Assembly (NCBI RefSeq): GCF_010634855.1
Contig: NZ_MWLQ01000035.1
Coordinates: 1-46,958, forward strand
DNA: 46,958 bases
Source of the DNA: Microbacterium sp. B35-30
Lineage (GTDB): Bacteria; Actinomycetota; Actinomycetes; Actinomycetales; Microbacteriaceae
Reading direction: 5' to 3'
The position numbers were made by a program, and so were the translations under genes. This document shows, in pieces, positions 1 to 8,040 of this stretch (the first letter of the stretch is position 1; each line of letters starts with the position of its first letter). Under the pieces are notes generated by a model that did not search any database, had not been told where the DNA came from, and was given only the letters and a program-made list of their open reading frames with translations.

Positions 1-60
1 GGGCGTGTCGCACCCCCACGCCCCCGGAAACACGCGGAAGACGGTCCCGGCCGACCGCGC

Positions 61-66
61 TAGCGT
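61..66 (+). promoter_or_regulatory. -10 box of dapD, leaderless transcript
   Basis: The hexamer TAGCGT ends exactly 6 nt before the dapD ATG at 73. A transcript starting about 7 nt after the -10 box would begin at the start codon itself. There is no Shine-Dalgarno sequence in between, so a leaderless mRNA is the simplest reading. I see no clear -35 box. The same geometry recurs at several other genes in this window. Confidence 0.55.
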
Positions 67-72
67 GGAAGC

Positions 73-1029
73 ATGAGCGAAGAACGATGGGTGTGGGGCG
101 TGGGCCTCGCGACGACCGCCGAAGACGGAACCGTGCTCGACACGTGGTTTCCCTCCCCCGCCGCGGGACGGATCCCGCTCGGGTTCGACCCGCAGCTGGC
201 GCCCGATCAGCTCGACCACCTCGCGGTGGCCGACCCCCGTCGCGCCGTCACCGTGGACGTGGTGGCGGTAGAGGCCGACCTCGACGCCCCGCCCTCCTCC
301 ACGCCGGATGCGTATCTGCGCCTTCACGCGCTCTCGCACCTGCTGGTGCGTCCCAACGACGTGAATCTCGACGGCGTCTTCGCGCACCTGCCGAATGTCG
401 CCTGGACCACCGCAGGTCCGATTCATCCCGACACGCTGACCCGGCTCCGCCCGTATCTCGCGCGCGACGGGATCCAGGTGCAGGGCCTCGACAAGTTCCC
501 GCGCCTGCTCGACTACGTCACGCCCCCGGGGGTGCGGATCGCCGACGCCTCGCGCGTGCGCCTGGGCGCGTACCTCTCTCCGGGCACGACGGTCATGCAC
601 GAAGGCTTCGTCAACTTCAACGCCGGCACGCTCGGCCAGAGCATGGTCGAGGGCCGCATCTCGCAGGGCGTCGTCGTCGGCGACGGCAGCGACATCGGCG
701 GCGGCGCGTCGATCATGGGCACCCTGTCCGGCGGAGGATCGCACAAGGTGTCGGTCGGCGCGCGCACGCTGCTCGGCGCGAACGCCGGCATCGGGATCTC
801 ACTCGGCGACGACTGCGTGGTCGAGGCGGGCCTCTACGTCACCGCCGGCACCAAGGTCGTGCTCCCCGACGAGCCGCGTCGCGCGGACGGCTCTCCCACG
901 ACGGTCAAGGGTGCCGAGCTGTCGGGCCGGGCCGGATTGCTGTTCCGGCGCAACTCGCTGACGGGTGCCGTCGAGGCGGTCCGGCGTGCGGGCGTCGGAG
1001 TCACACTCAACGAGGCGCTGCACGCCTGA
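73..1029 (+). CDS. dapD: 2,3,4,5-tetrahydropyridine-2,6-dicarboxylate N-succinyltransferase
   Basis: DapD transfers a succinyl group from succinyl-CoA to tetrahydrodipicolinate in the succinylase branch of lysine and meso-diaminopimelate synthesis, in the cytoplasm. The 318-residue protein has the length and layout of the actinobacterial DapD family: an N-terminal mixed domain to about residue 160, then a left-handed beta-helix built from hexapeptide-like turns (about 165-265, glycine/valine/isoleucine rich, including HEGFVNFNAGT near 176 and MVEGRISQG near 190-200, the conserved active-site area). The ATG at 73 is favoured by the -10 box 6 nt upstream. The next lysine-pathway enzyme, DapC, is also in the window (4874-5995) but on the other strand. 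No truncation is visible. The gene converges with the tetR gene downstream. Confidence 0.93.
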   Translation: MSEERWVWGVGLATTAEDGTVLDTWFPSPAAGRIPLGFDPQLAPDQLDHLAVADPRRAVTVDVVAVEADLDAPPSSTPDAYLRLHALSHLLVRPNDVNLDGVFAHLPNVAWTTAGPIHPDTLTRLRPYLARDGIQVQGLDKFPRLLDYVTPPGVRIADASRVRLGAYLSPGTTVMHEGFVNFNAGTLGQSMVEGRISQGVVVGDGSDIGGGASIMGTLSGGGSHKVSVGARTLLGANAGIGISLGDDCVVEAGLYVTAGTKVVLPDEPRRADGSPTTVKGAELSGRAGLLFRRNSLTGAVEAVRRAGVGVTLNEALHA

Positions 1030-1032
1030 CAT

Positions 1033-1076
1033 CGGCCGGCGGGCCGCATCGCCGACGCCGGGCATGCGGCCGGCCG
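1033..1076. terminator. Possible bidirectional terminator between dapD and tetR
   Basis: GGCCGCAT (1042-1049) and ATGCGGCC (1064-1071) form a GC-rich 8-bp stem, with further GGCCGGC-type complementarity outside it. It lies in the short gap between two convergent genes. There is no clear T-tract, so the call is tentative. Confidence 0.35.
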
Positions 1077-1082
1077 TACCTA

Positions 1083-1652
1083 TCAGCGGCGGATCGCGTT
1101 GATCGCCAGGTTGAGCACCCGCTGCCGCTGAGCCTCGTCGTCGAACGATGCGACGGCAGCGACTCCTGACACGAGCTTCACCACGTCGCCGATGGAGATG
1201 TCGGGATCGACGTCGCCGGCAGCCTGCGCGCGCTTGAGCAGCGGCTCACCAGCCGACAGCATGATCGTCCGGCACTCGGCGAGCACCGGAGACCGGCGGT
1301 TCAGTCCGTCCAGCAGCGCGTGCTTCGTGCCGACATATGTCACGAACCGATCGAGCCAGGCGCGCAGCGCGTCCCAGGGCTCGAGGTCGGCGACCTCATC
1401 GGCGGCGCGAGCGAGGGCGTCGACTTCGCCGAGGTAGAGCGTCTCGATCAGATCGTCGCGGGTCGGGAAGTTTCGGTAGAGGGTGCCGATGCCGACACCG
1501 GCGCGGCGGGCGATGTCTTCGAGAGAAGCGCCGGAGCCCTCCTCGGCGAACGCCTCGCGCCCGGCGGCGACCAGAGCGTCGAAGTTGCGCGCGGCGTCGG
1601 CGCGCTGGGGACGGCGCGCATCCAACGCGGATACCCGCTCGACGACCGACAT
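1083..1652 (-). CDS. TetR/AcrR family transcriptional regulator
   Basis: A 189-residue one-component repressor. The N-terminal helix-turn-helix lies at residues 43-62 (SLEDIARRAGVGIGTLYRNF), a textbook TetR recognition helix; the rest is the helical ligand and dimer domain. The ATG at 1652 has a GGGAGG ribosome site 8 nt upstream. The gene is divergent from the MFS exporter at 1838, and the gap holds two near-identical 15-bp palindromes (1732-1746 and 1759-1773). By family habit it should repress the exporter and perhaps itself, and release DNA when a transported compound binds. The ligand cannot be told from sequence. Confidence 0.9.
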   Translation of the reverse strand: MSVVERVSALDARRPQRADAARNFDALVAAGREAFAEEGSGASLEDIARRAGVGIGTLYRNFPTRDDLIETLYLGEVDALARAADEVADLEPWDALRAWLDRFVTYVGTKHALLDGLNRRSPVLAECRTIMLSAGEPLLKRAQAAGDVDPDISIGDVVKLVSGVAAVASFDDEAQRQRVLNLAINAIRR

Positions 1653-1723
1653 TCCGACGACCTCCCGTGGTGATGATGGCTGGCGCCCGCCGAGACGGGT
1701 GCAATCCGAATGCGAAGTTGTGA

Positions 1724-1753
1724 TTGCGAAACGGAGGCATCCTCCGCTAATCT
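1724..1753 (+). promoter_or_regulatory. Predicted promoter of the MFS exporter
   Basis: TTGCGA (1724-1729) and TAATCT (1748-1753) are separated by 18 bp. The first palindromic operator fits exactly inside the spacer, so a bound repressor would block RNA polymerase. Transcription would start near 1760, inside the second operator. Confidence 0.5.
1732..1746. promoter_or_regulatory. Palindromic operator 1 for the TetR regulator
   Basis: CGGAGG-CAT-CCTCCG, perfect 6-bp arms around a 3-bp centre. It shares both arms with operator 2, 27 bp downstream. Position and symmetry fit a TetR dimer site; the link to this regulator is inference. Confidence 0.65.
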
Positions 1754-1758
1754 GAAAG

Positions 1759-1773
1759 CGGAGGCTTCCTCCG
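1759..1773. promoter_or_regulatory. Palindromic operator 2 for the TetR regulator
   Basis: CGGAGG-CTT-CCTCCG, same arms as operator 1 with one centre change. It sits just after the predicted -10 box and would cover the transcription start of the exporter gene. Confidence 0.65.
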
Positions 1774-1837
1774 TTCGGAGACCTACCTCCACTTTACTCC
1801 GCATTCATCGGATCCGCACCCATCGGAAGGCCCGTCG

Positions 1838-3283
1838 ATGCCCACCATCCCCTTCACCCCTCGCGCAGCGTTCGCGGCGATCGCCCTCAGCGTCGCCTCG
1901 CTCGCGCTGCTGCAGAACCTCGTCATCCCCGTCATCCCCTTGATAGCCGCCGACTTCGACGTGACGGCGGATGCGGCATCCTGGACCAACACGTCGTGGC
2001 TCATCGCCGCCGCGGTGGCCACTCCCCTCCTCGGCCGGATCGGCGACCTGCGCGGCCGCCGCAACACCTTCCTCGCCGTCCTCGGCGTCGTCGCAATCGG
2101 CGACATCGTGGCGTCGTTCGCGCCGAACCTGCAGATCCTGATCCTCGCCCGCGTGCTGCAGGGGATCGGCGGTGCGCTGTTCCCGCTCGCCTTCGGCCTG
2201 CTGCGCGATGTGATGCCCCGCCACCAGCTCACCGGCGCCATCGGCGCTACGAGCGCGATCATCGGCATCGGCGGTGCGGCGGGCAGCGTGCTCGCCGGCC
2301 CCCTCGCCGAACTGCTGGGGTGGCAGGGCATCTTCGCCGTGCCGTTCGTCGCCGCCGTGGCCGGCATCGCACTGACCGCGATGCTCGTTCCGCCGGCAGG
2401 GCTTCGCGCCACCGGAAGCGTCAATGTCGTCTCGGCAGTCCTGCTCTCGGGGTGGCTCATCGCCCTGCTGGTCCCGCTCAGCTCGGGTGCCCGCTGGGGC
2501 TGGGCCTCACCGCTCACGCTGGGCATGTTCGCGGCGGCAGCGGCGCTGGTCATCGCCTGGGTCGTCGCGGAGCTGCGCTCCGACAACCCCCTCGTGGACC
2601 TGCGCCTGATGGCGACTCGCGCCATCTGGCCGGTCAACGCAGCCGCACTCCTCATCGGTGCTGCCGCCTTCGGGTTCTGGGGCTACCTTCCCCAGTTCCT
2701 CGAGACGCCCGCCGACTCGGGGTGGGGTCTCGGGCTCGGCGTGCAGGCCGCGGGACTCGCAATGCTCCCGCTCCTCATCGGCATGTCGAGCGTCGGCTTC
2801 GCCACGGGTGCGATCGCACGCGTCATCCCGCTCCGGCTCATGATGGCGCTCGGCGCGCTGCTCATGGCGGGCGGCGTGGTGTTCGCCGTCTTCGACCACG
2901 AGACGGTCCTGACCCTCGCCATCGCGGGCGGCGTCTTCGGACTCGGCATCGGGCTCGCGTACGCCTCCACCGCGAGCATCATCGTCGAGAGCGTTCCGGC
3001 GGACCGCACCGGCATCGCGACGGGCGTCAACGCCAACCTGCGCACGATCGGATCGGCGATCGGCTCGGCCTTCACGACCGCGATCGTGTTCGGCTCGGTC
3101 GCTCCGGGAAGCTCCCCCGCCGTCGACGGGTACGCCGTCGCGTGGCTGACGCTCGCCGCCGGCGCCGTGGTCGCTGCGGTCATCGTGCTGGTCGTCCGGC
3201 CGCGTCGATCGACGGATGCCGCGACCACACCCTCCGACGAGGAGCGTGCGGACGAGCCCGCGACACTTGCCGAGGTCGCCTGA
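1838..3283 (+). CDS. MFS drug/solute exporter, DHA2 type
   Basis: A 481-residue inner-membrane proton-driven exporter. About 14 hydrophobic segments cover almost the whole chain, as in the EmrB/QacA (DHA2) group. The loop motif GRIGDLRGRR at residues 66-75 is the MFS motif A between helices 2 and 3. The C-terminal tail is short, acidic and cytoplasmic. The ATG at 1838 has GGAAGG about 8 nt upstream. The gene is divergent from the TetR regulator and probably repressed by it through the twin operators. The substrate is not predictable; a toxic small molecule or antibiotic is the usual role. A strong hairpin follows the stop codon. Confidence 0.88.
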   Translation: MPTIPFTPRAAFAAIALSVASLALLQNLVIPVIPLIAADFDVTADAASWTNTSWLIAAAVATPLLGRIGDLRGRRNTFLAVLGVVAIGDIVASFAPNLQILILARVLQGIGGALFPLAFGLLRDVMPRHQLTGAIGATSAIIGIGGAAGSVLAGPLAELLGWQGIFAVPFVAAVAGIALTAMLVPPAGLRATGSVNVVSAVLLSGWLIALLVPLSSGARWGWASPLTLGMFAAAAALVIAWVVAELRSDNPLVDLRLMATRAIWPVNAAALLIGAAAFGFWGYLPQFLETPADSGWGLGLGVQAAGLAMLPLLIGMSSVGFATGAIARVIPLRLMMALGALLMAGGVVFAVFDHETVLTLAIAGGVFGLGIGLAYASTASIIVESVPADRTGIATGVNANLRTIGSAIGSAFTTAIVFGSVAPGSSPAVDGYAVAWLTLAAGAVVAAVIVLVVRPRRSTDAATTPSDEERADEPATLAEVA

Positions 3284-3302
3284 TCGCCGTGTGACCCGAA
3301 CG

Positions 3303-3337
3303 ACGGATGCCGCGGCCCCGAGGGGCGCGGCATCCGT
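3303..3337. terminator. Terminator hairpin shared by the MFS gene and citrate synthase
   Basis: ACGGATGCCGCG (3303-3314) pairs perfectly with CGCGGCATCCGT (3326-3337), and an inner CCCC/GGGG extends the stem. It lies between two convergent genes and could stop transcription from both sides. Confidence 0.75.
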
Positions 3338-3387
3338 CATCTCTGTCGTCGATCACACGCGCGACGCGCTCATCGACCCAGACGGGG

Positions 3388-4686
<1,299 letters not shown>

Positions 4687-4853
4687 GGCGCCTCCTCGCG
4701 ATTTCTGGTCGTACCGGGGGTGTCGTCCGGTCCTGAGCGTCACCGTGGGGCGGTCTGCGTCAGAACGGAGGGGCGGGACGGGCATGCCGCGTCGCCGCGT
4801 TCCTACAGCCTAGTGCGCCGCCGCGCCTACTGTTGACACGGCCAAAGGGACCC

Positions 4854-4895
4854 GGCATCCGATGGAGGAATCCTCAGCGAGGGACAACGGATGCC
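4854..4895 (-). terminator. Weak hairpin at the end of dapC
   Basis: GGCATCCG (4854-4861) and CGGATGCC (4888-4895) are complementary and bracket the dapC stop codon. The loop is long (26 nt) and there is no T-run, so it may terminate fdxA-dapC transcription only weakly. Confidence 0.3.
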
Positions 4896-5995
4896 GCCCG
4901 CAGGCGTTCTGCGGCCGCAGCGATGCGGTCGTCGGTCGCGGTGATCGACAGCCGGACGTGCTGCGGGAAGTGCACGCCGTAGAAGTGACCGGGGCCGGCG
5001 AGGATGCCGAGGTCGGCCAGCCGGCCGAGGCTCTCCCACGCGTCGCGGCCCTCCGTCGCCCACAGGTACAGCCCGGCCTCGCTCGCGTCGATGCGGAAGC
5101 CCGCCGCTTCGACCGCGGGCCGCAGCGCCTCGCGCCGGCGACGGTAGAGCTCCTTCTGCGCGGCGACATGCGCGTCGTCCTCGAGGGCGGCCACCATCGC
5201 CGCCTGCACCGGCAGCGGCAGCATCAGGCCGAGATGCTTGCGCGCCGTGAGCAGGCGGGCCACCACGGCCCGATCACCGGCGAGGAATGCGGCGCGGTAG
5301 CCGGCGAGATTCGACTGCTTGCTCAGCGAGTACACCGACAGGATGCCGCGCAGGTCGCCGTCCGTCACCCGGGGATCCAGCACCGAGGGCACCGGGTCCC
5401 GGTCCCAGGGTGCGTCCCACCCGAGTTCGGCGTAGCACTCGTCGGACGCGAGCACCGCGCCGAGCTCCCTGGCCCGGTCGACCGCGGCACGCAGCGCGCC
5501 CACGTCGAGCACGCGTCCGTCGGGATTGCCGGGCGAGTTCACCCACGCCAGGCTGGTGCCCACCGGCCATTCCGCCGGGTCGTCGGACGCGACCGGCGTG
5601 GCGCCGACGAGTCGCGCACCGACCTCGTACGTGGGGTAGGCCGCGCGGGGATGGACGACGATGTCGCCCGGTCCGAGGCCCAGCAGCAGCGGGAGCAGGG
5701 CGACGAGCTCCTTCGAGCCGACGGTGGGGAGCACGTCGTCGGACGTCAGCCCTGGCACCCCGCGGCGCCGGTCGAACCAGGCTGCGATCGCACTGCGCAG
5801 CGACGGCGTGCCGACGGTCTGCGGATAGGCGTGGGCGTCGGTCGCCGCGCGCAGCGCGTCGGCGACGACCTCAGGCGTCGGGTCGACCGGGGAGCCGATG
5901 GACAGGTCCACGATGCCGTCGGGGTGCGAGCGGGCGCGTGCCGCGTAGGGTGCGACGGCGTCCCAGGGGTAGTCCGCGAGGTCGGCGACCCCCAC
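4874..5995 (-). CDS. dapC: Succinyldiaminopimelate transaminase (class I/II aminotransferase)
   Basis: PLP enzyme that makes N-succinyl-LL-diaminopimelate from the keto precursor and glutamate, two steps after DapD. About 373 residues. The fold-type I pattern is clear: NSPGNPDGR for cofactor and substrate binding, DECYAELGWD with the PLP-ring Asp and Tyr, and SLSKQSNLAGYR with the PLP lysine at about K226. The GTG at 5995 follows the fdxA stop codon by one base (TGA-C-GTG), so translation is probably coupled. Codon use continues in frame upstream, but that stretch overlaps fdxA in another frame and is not credible as protein. The ferredoxin-DapC pair is a familiar actinobacterial arrangement. 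Confidence 0.88.
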   Translation of the reverse strand: MGVADLADYPWDAVAPYAARARSHPDGIVDLSIGSPVDPTPEVVADALRAATDAHAYPQTVGTPSLRSAIAAWFDRRRGVPGLTSDDVLPTVGSKELVALLPLLLGLGPGDIVVHPRAAYPTYEVGARLVGATPVASDDPAEWPVGTSLAWVNSPGNPDGRVLDVGALRAAVDRARELGAVLASDECYAELGWDAPWDRDPVPSVLDPRVTDGDLRGILSVYSLSKQSNLAGYRAAFLAGDRAVVARLLTARKHLGLMLPLPVQAAMVAALEDDAHVAAQKELYRRRREALRPAVEAAGFRIDASEAGLYLWATEGRDAWESLGRLADLGILAGPGHFYGVHFPQHVRLSITATDDRIAAAAERLRAASVVPR

Positions 5996-5996
5996 G

Positions 5997-6317
5997 TCAG
6001 TGTTCCTGGGGCGGGAGCGCCTCGATGATCGGGTGGTCCTTGTGGATGACACCCACCTTGGCCGCGCCGCCCGGGGAGCCGATGTCGTCGAAGAACTCGA
6101 CGTTGGCCTTGTAGTAGTCCTGCCACTCGTCGGGCAGGTCGTCTTCGTAGTAGATCGCCTCGACCGGGCAGACCGGTTCGCAGGCGCCGCAGTCGACGCA
6201 TTCGTCGGGGTGGATGTACAGCGATCGGTCGCCCTCGTAGATGCAGTCCACGGGACACTCATCGATGCAGGCGCGGTCCTTGACGTCCACACAGGGAAGG
6301 GCGATCACGTACGTCAC
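5997..6317 (-). CDS. fdxA: 7Fe ferredoxin
   Basis: Small cytoplasmic electron carrier of 106 residues. Cysteines fall at 9, 17, 21, 25, 40, 43, 46 and 50. This is the pattern of mycobacterial and streptomycete seven-iron ferredoxins: C9, C17 (or nearby), C21 and C50 for one cluster, and C25, C40, C43 and C46 for the [4Fe-4S] cluster. An acidic C-terminal half follows, also typical. The start is GTG at 6317, preceded 6 nt upstream by TAGACT, suggesting a leaderless mRNA. Such ferredoxins often feed electrons to cytochrome P450s or reductases; no partner is next to it here. It is cotranscribed with dapC. Confidence 0.92.
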   Translation of the reverse strand: MTYVIALPCVDVKDRACIDECPVDCIYEGDRSLYIHPDECVDCGACEPVCPVEAIYYEDDLPDEWQDYYKANVEFFDDIGSPGGAAKVGVIHKDHPIIEALPPQEH

Positions 6318-6323
6318 GCGATC

Positions 6324-6329
6324 AGTCTA
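6324..6329 (-). promoter_or_regulatory. -10 box of fdxA-dapC, leaderless transcript
   Basis: TAGACT on the minus strand, 6 nt before the GTG of fdxA. There is no Shine-Dalgarno between box and start. Same spacing as at dapD and others. Confidence 0.5.
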
Positions 6330-6365
6330 CCGGCGCACCGTCGTCGCTCGTCGCTCGTCGTCCGC

Positions 6366-6731
6366 TCAGTCGGCGGCGAGCGTCCGATCCGGCCAGGCGA
6401 CGGCGAGTGCCACGAGAATCGGCACGGCGAAGGTCCAGAACACCGCCAGACCGGTCTGCGGTACGACCACCGAGCCGCCGGGGCCGCTCCCCGAGAACAC
6501 CAGCGTCGAGATCATCATGCCGCCGCCGGTCGCGAGGGTCGCCCACCGGTCTGAGGTGAGGAGACGGACCGCCAGCAGCAGCGCTCCCGATCCGATCACC
6601 GCGAGGACGAGGCCGAGCGGGAACCAGCCGAGCTCGTATGAGTGCGCGACGGTGCCGGCGACGCCGTACACCAGCCCGACGAGCAGCGCGACGATCCAGC
6701 TGCCGATGCGGGCGGGGACGGAGGAACGCAT
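6366..6731 (-). CDS. Small four-helix membrane protein, unknown function
   Basis: A 121-residue hydrophobic protein with about four predicted transmembrane segments (roughly 11-31, 37-57, 66-84 and 95-113) and few charged residues. It resembles actinobacterial DUF6113-type proteins found near fdxA/dapC, but I place it there only tentatively. The ATG at 6731 has TAGCAT 6 nt upstream, again the leaderless layout, so it probably has its own promoter rather than being driven by its upstream neighbour azlD. No catalytic motif is visible. Confidence 0.7.
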   Translation of the reverse strand: MRSSVPARIGSWIVALLVGLVYGVAGTVAHSYELGWFPLGLVLAVIGSGALLLAVRLLTSDRWATLATGGGMMISTLVFSGSGPGGSVVVPQTGLAVFWTFAVPILVALAVAWPDRTLAAD

Positions 6732-6737
6732 GACTCG

Positions 6738-6743
6738 ATGCTA
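6738..6743 (-). promoter_or_regulatory. -10 box of the 6731 membrane protein gene
   Basis: TAGCAT on the minus strand ends 6 nt before the ATG at 6731, giving a transcript that starts at the start codon. Confidence 0.5.
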
Positions 6744-6799
6744 CCGACCAGGTCGGCGTGCCCGGACGGCATGCCCGGCGGCGCCCGGGCTCGTGTGGC

Positions 6800-7114
6800 T
6801 TACGCGGCCCAGCCCCAGAGCCGCAGCAGCGCCGCCACGAGCGCCGCAGCCATCACCACGACCAGGAACGGCGCGCGCAGGAGCAGCAGGCCGGCCGCCA
6901 CGAGCACCGCCGGGACGCGGGCGTCGACCACCACGGCCTGACCGGCGCCCAGGGTCTGCACCGCGACCAGAGCGGCGAGCAGCGCCACCGTCAGCAGATC
7001 GGCGATCCGCAGCGGCGTCGGCGCCTCGACCCAGCGGGCGGGGATGAGGTAGCCGACGGTCTTGAGAGCCGCGCACACGATCGAGGCCACGAGCACAGCA
7101 GTCCACATGGTCAC
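6800..7114 (-). CDS. azlD: Branched-chain amino acid exporter small subunit, AzlD family
   Basis: About 104 residues, three to four transmembrane helices, with a TVGYLIPARW-like segment typical of AzlD near the N-terminus. AzlD forms the export complex with AzlC in the cytoplasmic membrane. The GTG at 7114 overlaps the azlC stop by 4 nt (GTGA), so the two are translationally coupled; an ATG at 7108 is an in-frame alternative two codons later. The family exports valine, leucine, isoleucine or analogues (BrnE/AzlD); the exact substrate is inference. Confidence 0.85.
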   Translation of the reverse strand: MTMWTAVLVASIVCAALKTVGYLIPARWVEAPTPLRIADLLTVALLAALVAVQTLGAGQAVVVDARVPAVLVAAGLLLLRAPFLVVVMAAALVAALLRLWGWAA

Positions 7115-7872
7115 GGCAGACCCTCCCGCTCCGCCACGTCGTCGGGCTCGGCATCCACTCCGTCGTCCTTGCCGAGCCAGTTCGTCCAGCCGACGAGGAT
7201 CGCGACGGCCGCCGCGACGATCACCGGGATCCCGGGCATCAGCACCGGCGTCAGCACCGTCGCCACCACGGCCGCCGCGATGCCCACCACGATGGGCTGG
7301 CGCGACCGCAGCCGCGGCCACAGCAGAGCGAGGAACGCGGCCGCCGCGGCGGCGTCCAGCCCGTACGCCCGCGGGTCGCCCAGCACGTCGCCGAGCAGCG
7401 CGCCCGCGAGGGTCGACAGGTTCCAGCCGATGTAGATGCCGATGCCCGTGACCCAGAATCCGAGCGTGCGCGCCCGCGACGTGCGCTGCGCGAGCGAGAC
7501 GGCGGTCGACTCGTCGATCGTGAACTGCGCGGCGGCGGTGCGGCGCCAGAAACCCGCGCCGATCACGGGCGACATGCGGATGCCGTACGCGACGTTGCGG
7601 ATCCCGAGGAGCGCCGCCGAGGCGATCGCCGCCGGCGCCGCGGCCAGTCCCCCGGCGCCGACGATCCCGACGAACGCGAACTGCGAACCCCCGGTGAACA
7701 TCACGAGGCTCAGAACGCACGTCTGCCAGACGTCGAGGCCGGACGCGACGGCGAGCGCCCCGAACGAGATGCCGTAAGCGCTGGTCGCGATGGCGACCCC
7801 GAGGCCCTCTCGCACCGCCCGTCTGGCTTCGCCGGCGCCGTGCGCGTCGTCGAAACGAGGATCGAGAGTCAC
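7111..7872 (-). CDS. azlC: Branched-chain amino acid exporter large subunit, AzlC family
   Basis: 253-residue membrane permease of the AzlC/BrnF family. The conserved N-terminal stretch YGISFGALAVASG (about 33-45) and FTGGSQFAFVG (about 59-69) are family hallmarks, followed by helices to near the C-terminus and a short acidic tail. It works with AzlD to export branched-chain amino acids. The GTG at 7872 has TAGCAT exactly 6 nt upstream, suggesting leaderless translation. No Lrp/AsnC regulator is adjacent, unlike brnFE in corynebacteria. Confidence 0.88.
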   Translation of the reverse strand: MTLDPRFDDAHGAGEARRAVREGLGVAIATSAYGISFGALAVASGLDVWQTCVLSLVMFTGGSQFAFVGIVGAGGLAAAPAAIASAALLGIRNVAYGIRMSPVIGAGFWRRTAAAQFTIDESTAVSLAQRTSRARTLGFWVTGIGIYIGWNLSTLAGALLGDVLGDPRAYGLDAAAAAAFLALLWPRLRSRQPIVVGIAAAVVATVLTPVLMPGIPVIVAAAVAILVGWTNWLGKDDGVDAEPDDVAEREGLP

Positions 7873-7878
7873 GTCGCC

Positions 7879-7884
7879 ATGCTA
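7879..7884 (-). promoter_or_regulatory. -10 box of azlCD
   Basis: TAGCAT on the minus strand, 6 nt before the GTG of azlC. There is no ribosome site in between. Confidence 0.5.
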
Positions 7885-7967
7885 GCGACGAGTCCGGACG
7901 AAGATCGGATGCGCACAGGTCGAGGATTGCGCTTTCCGGCCCACGCGAGCATGCTGGGGACACACGC

Positions 7968-7981
7968 AGAAAACGCTTCCT
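7968..7981. promoter_or_regulatory. LacI-family operator-like (cre-like) site
   Basis: AGAAAACGCTTCCT matches the Bacillus cre consensus TGWAARCGYTWNCW at 13 of 14 positions. LacI-type regulators in actinobacteria use similar sites with a central CG. It lies 59 bp before the pectate lyase start, where it could mediate sugar control. No LacI regulator gene is in the window. Confidence 0.45.
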
Positions 7982-8040
7982 CGCTTGTGGGTGCCACCAC
8001 CCGTTCTCATCACGGATTCTGCCGCGGACGAAGGAGTCCC

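Noticed and set aside
4833..4838. TTGACA on the plus strand as a -35 box
   Set aside because: No gene starts downstream in that direction; it would only drive antisense RNA into dapC and no good -10 follows.
6336..6362. Short direct repeats of GTCGCTC upstream of fdxA's neighbour gap
   Set aside because: Very short, low complexity and GC-biased; no function can be argued.
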